Positions 51,676 to 60,401 of a stretch of DNA of 64,000 nucleotides are shown piece by piece. The translations under genes were made by a program, and so were the position numbers. How positions within the stretch are numbered: position 1 is the stretch's first letter; every line of letters starts with the position of its first letter. The DNA is from Clostridium intestinale DSM 6191 (lineage in GTDB: Bacteria; Bacillota; Clostridia; Clostridiales; Clostridiaceae). The stretch lies in contig NZ_FQXU01000007.1 of NCBI RefSeq assembly GCF_900130055.1, positions 45,024 through 109,023 of the forward strand, written 5' to 3'. The notes under the pieces are model-generated. The model was not told the DNA's origin. It did no database searches and was given only the letters and a program-made list of their open reading frames with translations.

Positions 51676-52626
51676 TTATTTAGATAACTTTGAAACTGCT
51701 GCCTTTAGGAACTCAGTTTTACTCCAAGCAGTTCCTCCTTGTGCTAAAGGATCAACTACATTTACAAATACCTTACCATTTTTTACAGCGTTAAGATTTT
51801 TCCAAATAGGATTACTTTCTAATTCTTCTAAAGCTTTAGGTTTGTCCGCATTTTCATCTTCAGAAAATTGAAGGAAAATATAATCTGGGTTAAGTTCTGA
51901 AAGCTTTTCTAAAGAAATATTTTCTTGAGCTTTTGCTGCTGCAACTGGTTCTGGTACTTCTAATCCTAAATCACTATAAAGTACTGTATTAAAGAATATG
52001 TTTGCTGGATAAATAGCTATGTTGCCTGCTCTTATTCTAGCTGCTAATACCTTTTTTCCTTTTAAACTATTAGCCAACTTTTCCTTTGATTCGCTTGCAT
52101 CTTTTTTATAGTTAGCTATAATTTCCTTCGCCTTATCTTCTTTTCCACTTAGTTGTCCCATTAAAATAAGATTTGCTTCCCAATCAGTCGCTATATGTGA
52201 TACTGGTACAGTTGGAGCAATTTTATTAAGTTTTTCTAATGTTTCTTCTGGGAACTTACTTGAACCTAATATTAAATCAGGTTTTAATGATAATATAGTT
52301 TCAACATTAGGTTGAGTTTTCTCTCCTATAGCTTTGGAATCTCCAGTGATTGTTTTAAACATATCTGGGAAACTTCCTCCTACAGTCATTGCCCCCATAG
52401 GCTTAACCCCAAGTAAAAGTGCATCTTCAAGAGATTCTAAACTTCCTGTTATAACTAATTTCGCATCAGATCCTGGAACTGTATATTCCTTGTCTTTATA
52501 TGTTAACTTTATCTCTTTATTTTCAGATTCTTTGGGAGTTTCTTGAGCTGCTCCCTTGTTACTACAACCTGTCACCCCCAAAACTGTTAATGTTGCTAAA
52601 GTTAATGCTAGTAATTTCTTTTTCAT
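51676..52626 (-). CDS. Siderophore-binding lipoprotein
   Basis: A 316-aa receptor. MKKKLLALTLATLTVLGVTGC is a lipoprotein signal with lipobox VTGC. The mature part is a class III binding fold: AKLVITGSLESLEDALLLGVKPMGAM, VETILSLKPDLILGS, then a long spine helix and LSELNPDYIFLQFSED. AGGGGAG precedes the ATG. A consensus Fur box lies just upstream, so the operon is iron-repressed. The presence of an AraC gene next door suggests siderophore-induced expression too. Confidence 0.94.
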   Translation of the reverse strand: MKKKLLALTLATLTVLGVTGCSNKGAAQETPKESENKEIKLTYKDKEYTVPGSDAKLVITGSLESLEDALLLGVKPMGAMTVGGSFPDMFKTITGDSKAIGEKTQPNVETILSLKPDLILGSSKFPEETLEKLNKIAPTVPVSHIATDWEANLILMGQLSGKEDKAKEIIANYKKDASESKEKLANSLKGKKVLAARIRAGNIAIYPANIFFNTVLYSDLGLEVPEPVAAAKAQENISLEKLSELNPDYIFLQFSEDENADKPKALEELESNPIWKNLNAVKNGKVFVNVVDPLAQGGTAWSKTEFLKAAVSKLSK

Positions 52627-52647
52627 TTTATTTCTCCCCTCTGTAAT

Positions 52648-52662
52648 TGATAATAATTATCA
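52648..52662. promoter_or_regulatory. Fur box of the siderophore operon
   Basis: TGATAATAATTATCA fits exactly the 7-1-7 Fur/PerR-type consensus (TGATAATnATTATCA). It lies 22 bases before the binding-protein start, where it can block transcription when iron is plentiful. Confidence 0.85.
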
Positions 52663-52717
52663 TTCTGTGTAAATTATATCAGCAGGCCAGAATATAAAAA
52701 ATAGATAAATATTAAAA

Positions 52718-53536
52718 TTATAATGGATTATTCTTAAATCTCTTCTTTAATTCACTTGGAGAAATATTCTTATGTTTTTTAAATAATCGGCTAAAATAAT
52801 ATGGATCTGAATATCCAACTTTCTCAGAAACAGCATTAACACTATATTTGTTTGTAGCTAATAATTTTTCTGCAATTTTCATTCTGTGTTCAATCAAATA
52901 ATTAATCGGTCTAATACCTGTATATTTATTAAAAATATATGAAAATTTATCTTCCTTTAACTTATATCTGTTAGACAGGTCCTCTAAAGTAATACTATGA
53001 ATATAGTTATTATGTATATAATCAACAGCATCCTCTACTACCCATTGATTTTCTGAATTAAGGACATCCCTGTTACTTACTAGAACTTCATATATAATAG
53101 AATAAAAAAGTTTTTTCACCTTAAATTCTGGTATTATTCCCGGAGTTCTATAAGTTTTTAGCATCTCATGTAATAGCTCTTTTATTTGTGAAATATCCCC
53201 TATATCAAGAATATAAGTTTTATCTATTGTTTTCGAATCTTCTTGAGTTGGATTATTAAGTTTATAATATATCTCATAATACCCCCAGGGCAAATTCCCA
53301 AGAACACATTTATCTAAAACTTCATTTGATCCACAATGCATCACTTTTCCTGCTTTTAATTCATATTCCACTCCTCCTATAGCAAAATTAGCCTTGCCTG
53401 TTATTGGAAATACAAAAGAACACCAATCTGTATATATGCCTCTAGCGCAACTTCCTGGTTCCCTTACAAACCAATGAACATCGGTTATAGAAAAAGACAC
53501 CTCAGTAAATCTTTCAACTAGTTTTTTAAAATCCAT
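52718..53536 (-). CDS. AraC-family regulator of iron uptake (probable)
   Basis: A 272-aa regulator. The N-terminal cupin-like sensor (residues 1-160) includes FPITGKANFAIGGVEYELKAGKVMHCG. The C-terminal AraC domain has two HTH units (ITLEDLSNRYKLKEDKFSYIFNKYTGIRPINYLIEHRM and YSVNAVSEKVGYSDPYYFSRLFKKHKNISPSELKKRF). ATG at 53536 has GGAGG eight bases before. It lies 91 bases upstream of the siderophore operon on the same strand, and likely activates it when the ferri-siderophore is bound. Confidence 0.9.
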   Translation of the reverse strand: MDFKKLVERFTEVSFSITDVHWFVREPGSCARGIYTDWCSFVFPITGKANFAIGGVEYELKAGKVMHCGSNEVLDKCVLGNLPWGYYEIYYKLNNPTQEDSKTIDKTYILDIGDISQIKELLHEMLKTYRTPGIIPEFKVKKLFYSIIYEVLVSNRDVLNSENQWVVEDAVDYIHNNYIHSITLEDLSNRYKLKEDKFSYIFNKYTGIRPINYLIEHRMKIAEKLLATNKYSVNAVSEKVGYSDPYYFSRLFKKHKNISPSELKKRFKNNPL

Positions 53537-53726
53537 TAAATCTACCTCCATTACCTCTAATATATTATAGAGAAAATAGTTCTCATTTTCAATTCACCTA
53601 TAAAATATAAATTTTATAGTTTCTAAAATCAACAGCTTTAGTATAAAATATATCTATAAAAGTATTATTTCTTAATACTTACTTCTATAATGAAGTTCAA
53701 ATTTAATAATACTTAGGAGGTAATCG

Positions 53727-54566
53727 GTGAAATTTGCACAAAATAAATTACTCTTTTCTATAATAATTTTAGTTTTAATAGTACTTCTAGTTATTGTTTA
53801 CAGTAAAAAAATTGTTATATCTAATATTACTTATAAAAACAGTAAAATTCCTGCATCCTTTGATGGGTATAAAATACTTCAAATCTCTGATTTACACAAC
53901 GCAGAGTTTGGTAAGAATCAAAAAACTTTAATAGAAAAAACAAAAGAAATTGATCCTGATATAATATTTATTACAGGTGATTTAATAGATTCCTATAATA
54001 CTAACATAGATATTTCAATGAAATACATTGATGGCATAACAGACATAGCTCCAATATATTTTATTTCAGGTAACCATGAGAGCCGTATTGAGTCTTACAA
54101 TGAGTTGTGTGATAGACTTACTTCATCTGGAGTTAACATATTAAATAACAAAAATGTTTTTATTCAAAAAGATAGTTCTTCTATTGGTCTGATTGGACTT
54201 GATGATCCCGCATTTATTCAAACATCAAATCAAGATGAATTATTTAAAAAATTATTAGTTGACTTATCAAAGGATATAGATTCAGATTTTAAGATGCTGT
54301 TATCTCATCGTCCAGAAAAAATAGTAGATTATAAAGATGCAAAAGTGGATTTAGTTTTCTCCGGTCATGCTCATGGTGGACAGTTTAGAATTCCTTTTGT
54401 AGGTGGATTACTTGCTCCAAGCCAAGGATTTTTCCCTAAATATACAAGTGGTATTTATAAAGAGGATAATACTTCTATGATTGTGAGTAGAGGGCTTGGA
54501 AATAGTATTTTCCCCTTTAGAATTAATAATTCTCCTGAATTAGTGGTAGTAACTTTAGAAAAATAA
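53727..54566 (+). CDS. Membrane-anchored metallophosphoesterase, YkuE/YaeI-like
   Basis: A 279-aa phosphoesterase. One N-terminal TM helix (about 9-27) anchors it, with the catalytic domain outside. Metal motifs: ISDLHN (DxH), FITGDLID (GD), SGNHES (GNHE), LLSHRP (H) and FSGHAHGGQ (GHxH). Relatives act on UDP-diacylglucosamine-like or phospholipid substrates; the true one is unknown. The start is GTG with AGGAGG six bases upstream. It is a single gene between a divergent AraC gene and a terminator. Confidence 0.9.
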   Translation: MKFAQNKLLFSIIILVLIVLLVIVYSKKIVISNITYKNSKIPASFDGYKILQISDLHNAEFGKNQKTLIEKTKEIDPDIIFITGDLIDSYNTNIDISMKYIDGITDIAPIYFISGNHESRIESYNELCDRLTSSGVNILNNKNVFIQKDSSSIGLIGLDDPAFIQTSNQDELFKKLLVDLSKDIDSDFKMLLSHRPEKIVDYKDAKVDLVFSGHAHGGQFRIPFVGGLLAPSQGFFPKYTSGIYKEDNTSMIVSRGLGNSIFPFRINNSPELVVVTLEK

Positions 54567-54569
54567 AAG

Positions 54570-54607
54570 AAGCTATTATTTCAAATTAACACTTGAAATA
54601 ATAGCTT
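54570..54607. terminator. Bidirectional terminator
   Basis: Perfect 15-bp arms AAGCTATTATTTCAA / TTGAAATAATAGCTT with an 8-base loop, between the phosphoesterase gene and the convergent hydrogenase gene. Confidence 0.9.
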
Positions 54608-54628
54608 AAATTTTAATGATTAGTCATT

Positions 54629-56563
54629 TTATCTTTTTATTTTTGGGAAATAAGTAGTGTGAAGTAATTCATGAGCTTTTGCACTTAATGGGTGATCTAG
54701 ATATTTTTCATAAAGTGCTTTTACTTCTGGATTCTCTTTTGATACTCTTAGAGTTTTTTGTCTATCTATATTATTTAATCCTTCAGCTCTTAACTCTAAG
54801 CCTTGTTGTCTATTTTTCTTTATCTTAGGCTGACCGCCTCCACCTACGCATCCACCTATACAAGCCATTATTTCTATGGCATGGAAGAATTCTTCACCTG
54901 ATCTTATCTTATCTAACATCTTAGCGGCTTCTCTAAGTCCATGGGCAACACCAATTCTTAGTTTTATACCCTCAACATCTAACTCACATATTCTAAATCC
55001 ATCCCAGCCTCTAAGCTTTTCAAACTCTACATTCTCAAGTTTATTTCCAGTTATATTCTCAACAGCAGTTCTTACAGTTGACTCAATAACTCCACCTGTT
55101 CTACCGAAGATTATTCCACCACCTGTATATTCTCCCATAACTGAGTCTATTTCTTCATCCTCAAGTTCCTTTAAGTTTATTCCTGAGTTCTCAAATATTC
55201 TTATAAGCTCTCTAGTAGTTATAACATAATCAACGTCATAATTACCATCTACAGAAAATTCTGCTCTTGATGCTTCATATTTTTTTGCAATACATGGCAT
55301 AATTGCAACCGATGTTACTTCTTCTCTTGAAAGACCCTTTTCTTTTGCCCAAACCTCTTTTGCAATTGTAGCAAACATCTGCATTGGAGATTTAGCCGAT
55401 GATGGTACTTCAAGCATATCTGCATAGTTTTCCTCTATAAATTTAATCCATGAAGGGCAACATGAAGTAAGTATAGGAAGTTTGACATTAGTATCCCCAG
55501 CTAAATGTCCTTCTAATCTTTCTTGGAACTCAGCAGCTTCTTCCATTATTGTTAAGTCAGCTCCCCAAGTTGTATCAAATACATAATCAACACCAAGTTT
55601 TCTTAAACCTGCTGCTAGTTTCTTTTCAACATTTTCTCCTGACTCAAAATCAAATGCTTCTCCTATCGCAACTCTAATAGCTGGAGCCATTTGTGTAATC
55701 ACTACCTTATTTGGTGTAGCTAAATCTCTTATAAACTTTAATGTGTTGTCTCCTGTTTTTATAGCATCTACAGGGCAAGCTGATACACAAGCTCCACAGT
55801 GTGTACATCTATTATAGTCTATGTAATGTTGCTTTCTTACCTCTCCATTTATACAATCAACTGGACATGCTCTTTTACATGCTCCACACCCAATACATTT
55901 TGAAGTTATTGTTAGTTTTATTAAATGGTTACATTGAGCTGTATAACATTTGTTTTCTTCTATATGCTCTTCTATTTCATGGTAGAAAGTAGTAATTATA
56001 TCTTCCATTGAATTATGTTTTTGTTTCATTTTGCCTTTTACTATTTGTGCTAAGTTTCTTAGATGATAAACGTCTCTCATATTAGATACGCCTTTACTTA
56101 TTCTATCTAAAGTCTTAAGCATATTAGTTATTTCATCTACTACTATCTCATAGTTTTTATAGGATCCTTCTTTCACCTTAGCTAACAAATATTCAATATA
56201 GAACATTTGATATTGAATTATACAATCTTCTTCTGATAAAACTATTATAGTCTTATCAATATTCTCATAAAATAAATCAAAATCAAATTCTTTATCTAAA
56301 CTTGATTCTGTTAAAAATCCTCCAAAAGGAAGTCCAATTTGGGCAGCTTTAAAATTGCTTTTGTTTATTATTCCACCACATAATTCTATTATATCTTGAA
56401 GAGTAGCTCCTTCTGGAATATCTATAATTCCTGGGTTATTTATTTTTCCACAGATAGCTATCTTTCTATTTTTTCCTCTTAATTCTTTTAACTGATCTTC
56501 ACTAAAAACTGTAAAAACTGAACCTAGGGCGCTTTGTATTAATTCTGTTCTATTGTTTGCCAT
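54629..56563 (-). CDS. hydA: [FeFe] hydrogenase with degenerate NuoF-like N-terminus
   Basis: Makes H2 from protons with ferredoxin electrons. H-cluster motifs: TSCCPSW (366-372), MPCIAKKYE (422-430), EIMACIGGCVGGGGQP (564-579). Two 4Fe-4S clusters lie before it (CIGCGACKRACP 223-234; CTHCGACVSACP 253-264). Residues 30-180 look like the SLBB and iron-sulfur end of NuoF, but the SCGxCxPC cluster motif is gone (DCIIQYQMF), and no FMN/NADH domain is present. So the N-terminus is probably a docking relic. AAGGAGTG sets the start. Confidence 0.92.
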   Translation of the reverse strand: MANNRTELIQSALGSVFTVFSEDQLKELRGKNRKIAICGKINNPGIIDIPEGATLQDIIELCGGIINKSNFKAAQIGLPFGGFLTESSLDKEFDFDLFYENIDKTIIVLSEEDCIIQYQMFYIEYLLAKVKEGSYKNYEIVVDEITNMLKTLDRISKGVSNMRDVYHLRNLAQIVKGKMKQKHNSMEDIITTFYHEIEEHIEENKCYTAQCNHLIKLTITSKCIGCGACKRACPVDCINGEVRKQHYIDYNRCTHCGACVSACPVDAIKTGDNTLKFIRDLATPNKVVITQMAPAIRVAIGEAFDFESGENVEKKLAAGLRKLGVDYVFDTTWGADLTIMEEAAEFQERLEGHLAGDTNVKLPILTSCCPSWIKFIEENYADMLEVPSSAKSPMQMFATIAKEVWAKEKGLSREEVTSVAIMPCIAKKYEASRAEFSVDGNYDVDYVITTRELIRIFENSGINLKELEDEEIDSVMGEYTGGGIIFGRTGGVIESTVRTAVENITGNKLENVEFEKLRGWDGFRICELDVEGIKLRIGVAHGLREAAKMLDKIRSGEEFFHAIEIMACIGGCVGGGGQPKIKKNRQQGLELRAEGLNNIDRQKTLRVSKENPEVKALYEKYLDHPLSAKAHELLHTTYFPKIKR

Positions 56564-56735
56564 AAAATCACTCCTTAATCTTCTTGAGCTATCTTAAACT
56601 TAACTTATAAACATTTGAATACAAATTAAATTCTTTGATATATTACTTTTGTTAAAGTTAGTTATCTTTCTGCGGAATTTAGGTAAACCCTATTTATATA
56701 TTATCAAAATAAATGCTAATTTCAAACCTAAACTT

Positions 56736-57917
56736 TTATTCAAGCCCTATTATCTTTTTCATTGTTTCTTTATCCATTGCACCAGGAACATACCCTTTTA
56801 TATTTCCATCCTTATCTATAATGAAGGTTGTAGGTAGGGCACTAATATTATAGCTATTCATTACCTTTCCTCCATTATCAAAAAGCACTGGGAAACTATA
56901 ACCATTATCCTTTAAAAACTTTATAATATCTTCTGTAGAACCCTCATTTCCTAAACTAGGCGCAGCTACCCCTAATATTACTACTTCATTTTTGTTTTCT
57001 CCATATTCTTTATATATAGATTCTATATTCGGCATCTCTTCTCTACAAGGTGGACACCAAGTGGCCCAAAAATTCAAGAAAACTGTTTTTCCCTTATAAG
57101 ATTTCAAATCATGAATCTTTCCATATTGATCAATCAAAGTAAAATTAGGAGCTTGAACTTCTTCATCTTCCGTATCTTTGGTGATGTTCTCATTGATACT
57201 TGTAGAGTTATTAATCTTACCCTTCTGTTCTTCAAGCAAACTGTTACTACCTCTAAAGAACATGATAAATCCGACTATTAAAAGTATTACCCCTCCAAGC
57301 TTTTTTATATCATTTATTCTTAGTTTTACTTTATCAATATATACAAATAACTTATTATAGAAAATAGCTATTAATAAAAATGGTAAAGTAAATCCTAAAG
57401 AGTATATTAATATTACAATACCACTAAATAAGGCACTATCTGATTGCGCAGTTAAAAATAACACCGATGCAAGCATTGGACCTATACATGGTGTCCATCC
57501 AAAACTAAAAAAGAATCCTAGCAGAAAAGCAGTATAGAAATTCATAGTTTTATGGTTTATATTAAATCTTTTTTCTCTATACAAAAATGGTATTTTAAGA
57601 TATCCCATATAAAATATCCCTAAAAAAATAATTATTACTCCCCCTAGGATTTCAACTAAGTATTTATTAGTTATAAATATATTGCTTAATTTATTTATAG
57701 AAAAACCTAATATAAAAAATGTTGATGATATTCCAAGTATAAAAAATAGAGTGTTTTTTAACAATATAGAATTTTTGAATTTAAAATTTCTGCTTAAGCT
57801 ATCTACACTGCTATTAGAAAGCATTCCTATGTATACTGGAAGTATTGGTAACACGCAAGGAGAAAACAAAGATATTACTCCTTCTAAAAATACTAATACC
57901 AAATTAAGTTTATCCAT
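56736..57917 (-). CDS. CcdA-thioredoxin fusion protein
   Basis: Carries reducing power across the membrane. The first 225 residues are a CcdA/DsbD-beta transporter with cysteines in SPCVLPILP (TM1) and GWTPCIGP (TM4) and six helices. After an acidic linker, residues 255-393 form an extracytoplasmic ResA/TlpA thioredoxin (ATWCPPCREEMP; cis-Pro loop SALPTTFII). It probably reduces disulfides in wall or cytochrome-like proteins, or protects from oxidative damage. AGGAGGAAGTGG precedes the ATG. Single gene between hydA and terC. Confidence 0.92.
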   Translation of the reverse strand: MDKLNLVLVFLEGVISLFSPCVLPILPVYIGMLSNSSVDSLSRNFKFKNSILLKNTLFFILGISSTFFILGFSINKLSNIFITNKYLVEILGGVIIIFLGIFYMGYLKIPFLYREKRFNINHKTMNFYTAFLLGFFFSFGWTPCIGPMLASVLFLTAQSDSALFSGIVILIYSLGFTLPFLLIAIFYNKLFVYIDKVKLRINDIKKLGGVILLIVGFIMFFRGSNSLLEEQKGKINNSTSINENITKDTEDEEVQAPNFTLIDQYGKIHDLKSYKGKTVFLNFWATWCPPCREEMPNIESIYKEYGENKNEVVILGVAAPSLGNEGSTEDIIKFLKDNGYSFPVLFDNGGKVMNSYNISALPTTFIIDKDGNIKGYVPGAMDKETMKKIIGLE

Positions 57918-58006
57918 CCACTTCCTCCTTAATGTATTTAAAATAAAATACCAAATGTAATAATATCATAATTATTGCCATTTTTCTACTAATGTTCTTT
58001 TAAAAA

Positions 58007-58041
58007 GAAAAGACTTTTAGAATTATACTAAAAATCTTTTT
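58007..58041 (-). terminator. terC terminator
   Basis: AAAGACTTTTAG / CTAAAAATCTTT arms (one mismatch) with a 7-base loop, ending in CTTTTCTTTTT on the minus strand. Confidence 0.8.
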
Positions 58042-58058
58042 ACTATTTCTTTAATAAA

Positions 58059-58760
58059 TCAGCAGCTCTTCTTTTTGTCCTTAATCATGATTACAATTAA
58101 AATTGTTGCCATAATTACAATTACAGCTAGTCCTATTACAGGATTCACTTTATTAATTAAGTTCGAAACTATACTATCACTTAAAATCATTTTTGTAGCT
58201 GTATATACTAATAATCCTGCGCAAAGATATATAACAGCCTGGCATTTGTTCATTAATTTTGATACAGCCTCACTACCAAAAAATATAATAGGCATACACG
58301 CTATTGTTCCAAATATTATAAGCGTCATTTCTTGCCTACTAATTACTCCACTGTCAGCCATGGTAATAGAAGTAATTGCAAGTACATTATCTAGACTCAT
58401 ACTAATATCTGAGATAATTATTGAAAATAAAGCCTTCATAAATCCGTCATTATCATCTTTATCAGAATCAGAAGTGCTTTTCTCATGGTTAAACATATTA
58501 ATAGTAACTAATATAAGTATTATTCCGCCAACTAAGTTTAGATGGAGCCATTTCAAATTAAATAAAACACCTATTATAGCCACAAAAAAAATTCTAAAAA
58601 TTAGGGCTAAAATAACTCCTATCATACTTACTAATTTTGCTTTATGTACCGGCAAGTTTTTTACCGAAAGTGATATAATAGCTACATTGTCTCCTGATAA
58701 AACCAAGTTTATAAATACAATTTGAATCATCTTAGCAAAAAGTTCTGATGTTGTGTACAT
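58059..58760 (-). CDS. TerC-family membrane protein, YjbE-type
   Basis: A 233-aa protein with about seven helices. NLVLSGDNVAIISLSV and SDISMSLDNVLAI are the twin acidic motifs (GDN and DN) that bind metal in TerC proteins. Family members export Mn2+ or help load metal on exoenzymes. The basic tail KDKKKSC faces the cytosol. No yybP-ykoY (Mn) riboswitch is seen in the short space upstream. AGGGGGC precedes the ATG. Confidence 0.9.
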   Translation of the reverse strand: MYTTSELFAKMIQIVFINLVLSGDNVAIISLSVKNLPVHKAKLVSMIGVILALIFRIFFVAIIGVLFNLKWLHLNLVGGIILILVTINMFNHEKSTSDSDKDDNDGFMKALFSIIISDISMSLDNVLAITSITMADSGVISRQEMTLIIFGTIACMPIIFFGSEAVSKLMNKCQAVIYLCAGLLVYTATKMILSDSIVSNLINKVNPVIGLAVIVIMATILIVIMIKDKKKSC

Positions 58761-58852
58761 CTAAGCCCCCTAATATTAAAATTAATAACTATATATTTAT
58801 ATTTCAAAAATCCAAACAATATTTATATTAAGTAAAAAAGTTTAGAAAAGTT

Positions 58853-60127
58853 TTAAAGTTCCTTTATATCTAATTTAACTTCTTCTCCAGTTGTCATTTT
58901 CTTTATTTTTAGTTCATTATTTTTAACCTCATCATCTCCAACCAATATTACATTCTCAAAACCAAGTTTATTTGCATAGTTCATTTTTTTCTTTAATGTT
59001 GAACTCTCTAAATATATAGAATAATCCAATTCTTTTTCCTCTAATCTTTTTATTATTAATCCGCAATATTCTAAGGTATCTCCTATAGGCAAAATTAAAT
59101 ATTTAAATTTATTTGGAATTTTATAATTATTTATAAACCCTATTTCTTGAAGTATAAAAAACAATCTAGTAAGTCCAATTGACATACCTACGCCCGGTAG
59201 TATATTATCAGTATAATTCTCAGCTAAATTATCATATCTCCCTCCTGAACATATAGATCCATAGCTCTCATTTCCCTCAAGTATTGTTTCAAATACTGTT
59301 CCTGTATAATAATCAAGTCCTCTTATAATCTTTAAATTTATTTCGTACTCATTTTCTTTAACTCCAAAAACTTTAAGCATTAACTTCACTTCTTTAAGAT
59401 TTTCTATACCTTTTTTGAAATCTTCATTGTTTATAGTCAATTTTTCTAAATCTTCTAACCCCATATCTAATATAGATTTAATAAACTTACTCCTATCTTC
59501 TCCTACTAATACATTTAATTCATCTATAAAAGCTTCTTTTCCTATCTTGTCATACTTATCTATTAAGATCATAACTTCTTTACTATTTTCAATAGATAGC
59601 TCAGTTAACAAACCTTTCAAAATCTTTCTATTGCTTATTTGAATCTTATATCCACTTAATCCAATGGCTTTAAAAGACTTTGATACTAGATTTATAATCC
59701 ACGCATCATTTTTTATACTTAGCTCATCTTTTCCTATAATATCTACATCGCATTGATAAAATTCTCTATATCTTCCTTTTTGATTTCTTTCCCCTCTATA
59801 AACCTTACCTACTTGATATCTCTTAAATGGAAAAACCAGTTCATTATAATATTGTGCAGCATACCTTGCAAATGGCACAGTTAAATCAAAACGTAGCGCT
59901 AAATTATTTTTCCCTTTTGAGAAGCTGTATACTTGTTTTTCTGTTTCTCCTCCAGATTTAGCTAATAAAACTTCTGCTTTTTCTATTATGGGAGTATCCA
60001 TAGGAAGGCATCCATTTTTCTCATAAACATTAGTTATTTTCTCTAAAATATTATTAAACTTTTCCTGCTCTTTTGGCAAAAGCTCCATAAATCCTGATAA
60101 TATACTTGGTTTAATTTTTGTTTTCAT
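58853..60127 (-). CDS. hisS: Histidyl-tRNA synthetase
   Basis: Charges tRNA-His. A 424-aa class II synthetase: motif 1 region near 45-60, motif 2 YRGERNQKGRYREFYQCDVDIIG, HisA-box GLDYYTGTVFE, SGGRYD and motif 3 GVGMSIGLTRL, then an anticodon-binding domain (about 330-424). It is too complete to be HisZ, which lacks such residues. AAAGGAGAG precedes the ATG. The leader holds an ORF, a branched stem and a terminator; no T-box is seen, so control may be by ribosome-coupled attenuation. Confidence 0.9.
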   Translation of the reverse strand: MKTKIKPSILSGFMELLPKEQEKFNNILEKITNVYEKNGCLPMDTPIIEKAEVLLAKSGGETEKQVYSFSKGKNNLALRFDLTVPFARYAAQYYNELVFPFKRYQVGKVYRGERNQKGRYREFYQCDVDIIGKDELSIKNDAWIINLVSKSFKAIGLSGYKIQISNRKILKGLLTELSIENSKEVMILIDKYDKIGKEAFIDELNVLVGEDRSKFIKSILDMGLEDLEKLTINNEDFKKGIENLKEVKLMLKVFGVKENEYEINLKIIRGLDYYTGTVFETILEGNESYGSICSGGRYDNLAENYTDNILPGVGMSIGLTRLFFILQEIGFINNYKIPNKFKYLILPIGDTLEYCGLIIKRLEEKELDYSIYLESSTLKKKMNYANKLGFENVILVGDDEVKNNELKIKKMTTGEEVKLDIKEL

Positions 60128-60156
60128 GTTTAACTCTCCTTTAATATATTTTTATA

Positions 60157-60191
60157 TAACAAAAAGCCATGCAGGCAAAATCCCACATGGC
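60157..60191 (-). terminator. hisS leader terminator (attenuator)
   Basis: AAGCCATG / CATGGCTT stem with an internal GG/CC pair and a T-run, 30 bases before the hisS start. Its place in the leader makes it an attenuator. GGCTT in the upstream stem (60236-60240 region) could pair with its AAGCC arm as an antiterminator. Confidence 0.75.
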
Positions 60192-60215
60192 TTAACAAAT
60201 TATGATTACACTTAA

Positions 60216-60297
60216 TTCATCATCACCTAGAGGATACAAGCCTACATTAATAGACTTGTATCTACATCTAAGCAGATCAAGTCTCTAGGTATGATGA
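60216..60297 (-). ncRNA. Branched stem in the hisS leader
   Basis: The outer stem pairs 60281-60297 with 60216-60230 (15 pairs with a 2-base bulge; CATCATCA against TGATGATG). Inside are the perfect hairpin GATACAAG / CTTGTATC (60231-60260) and a small ATCT-GCTT-AGAT. It is located between the leader ORF start and the attenuator, and its 5' arm contains CATCATCAT. Confidence 0.6.
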
Positions 60298-60326
60298 TGT
60301 AATTTTTTTAAACAAAGTGTTTTCAT
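60240..60326 (-). CDS. hisS leader ORF (28 codons as read; His codons in the -1 frame)
   Basis: ATG at 60324-60326 with GGAGG six bases upstream. In the ATG frame it reads MKTLCLKKFYIII and runs to a TAG at 60240-60242. After TTA a run of seven A's occurs. A -1 shift there, or one extra A, would give MKTLCLKKILHHHT followed by a stop, three His codons in a row. The strong ribosome site shows that the leader is translated. Which frame is used needs checking of the A7 tract. Confidence 0.45.
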
Positions 60327-60354
60327 AATATTCCTCCAAAGTTTTATTGTATTT

Positions 60355-60383
60355 ATCATATATTATATTTAAATAAATTTCAA
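60355..60383 (-). promoter_or_regulatory. hisS leader promoter
   Basis: TTGAAA (60378-60383), 17-base spacer, TATGAT (60355-60360). Transcription would begin about 20 bases before the leader ribosome site. Confidence 0.6.
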
Positions 60384-60401
60384 GCCTATGAACATGTTCT
60401 C

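Noticed and set aside
58075-58725. Plus-strand frame of 216 codons opposite terC
   Set aside because: It is the shadow of terC; the minus-strand protein has all family motifs.
58761-58852. Manganese (yybP-ykoY) riboswitch before terC
   Set aside because: The gap of about 90 bases is too short and AT-rich, with no conserved loops.
60216-60297. tRNA-like cloverleaf in the hisS leader
   Set aside because: No TPsiC-loop sequence or CCA-type acceptor; the stems fit a leader structure with a terminator instead.
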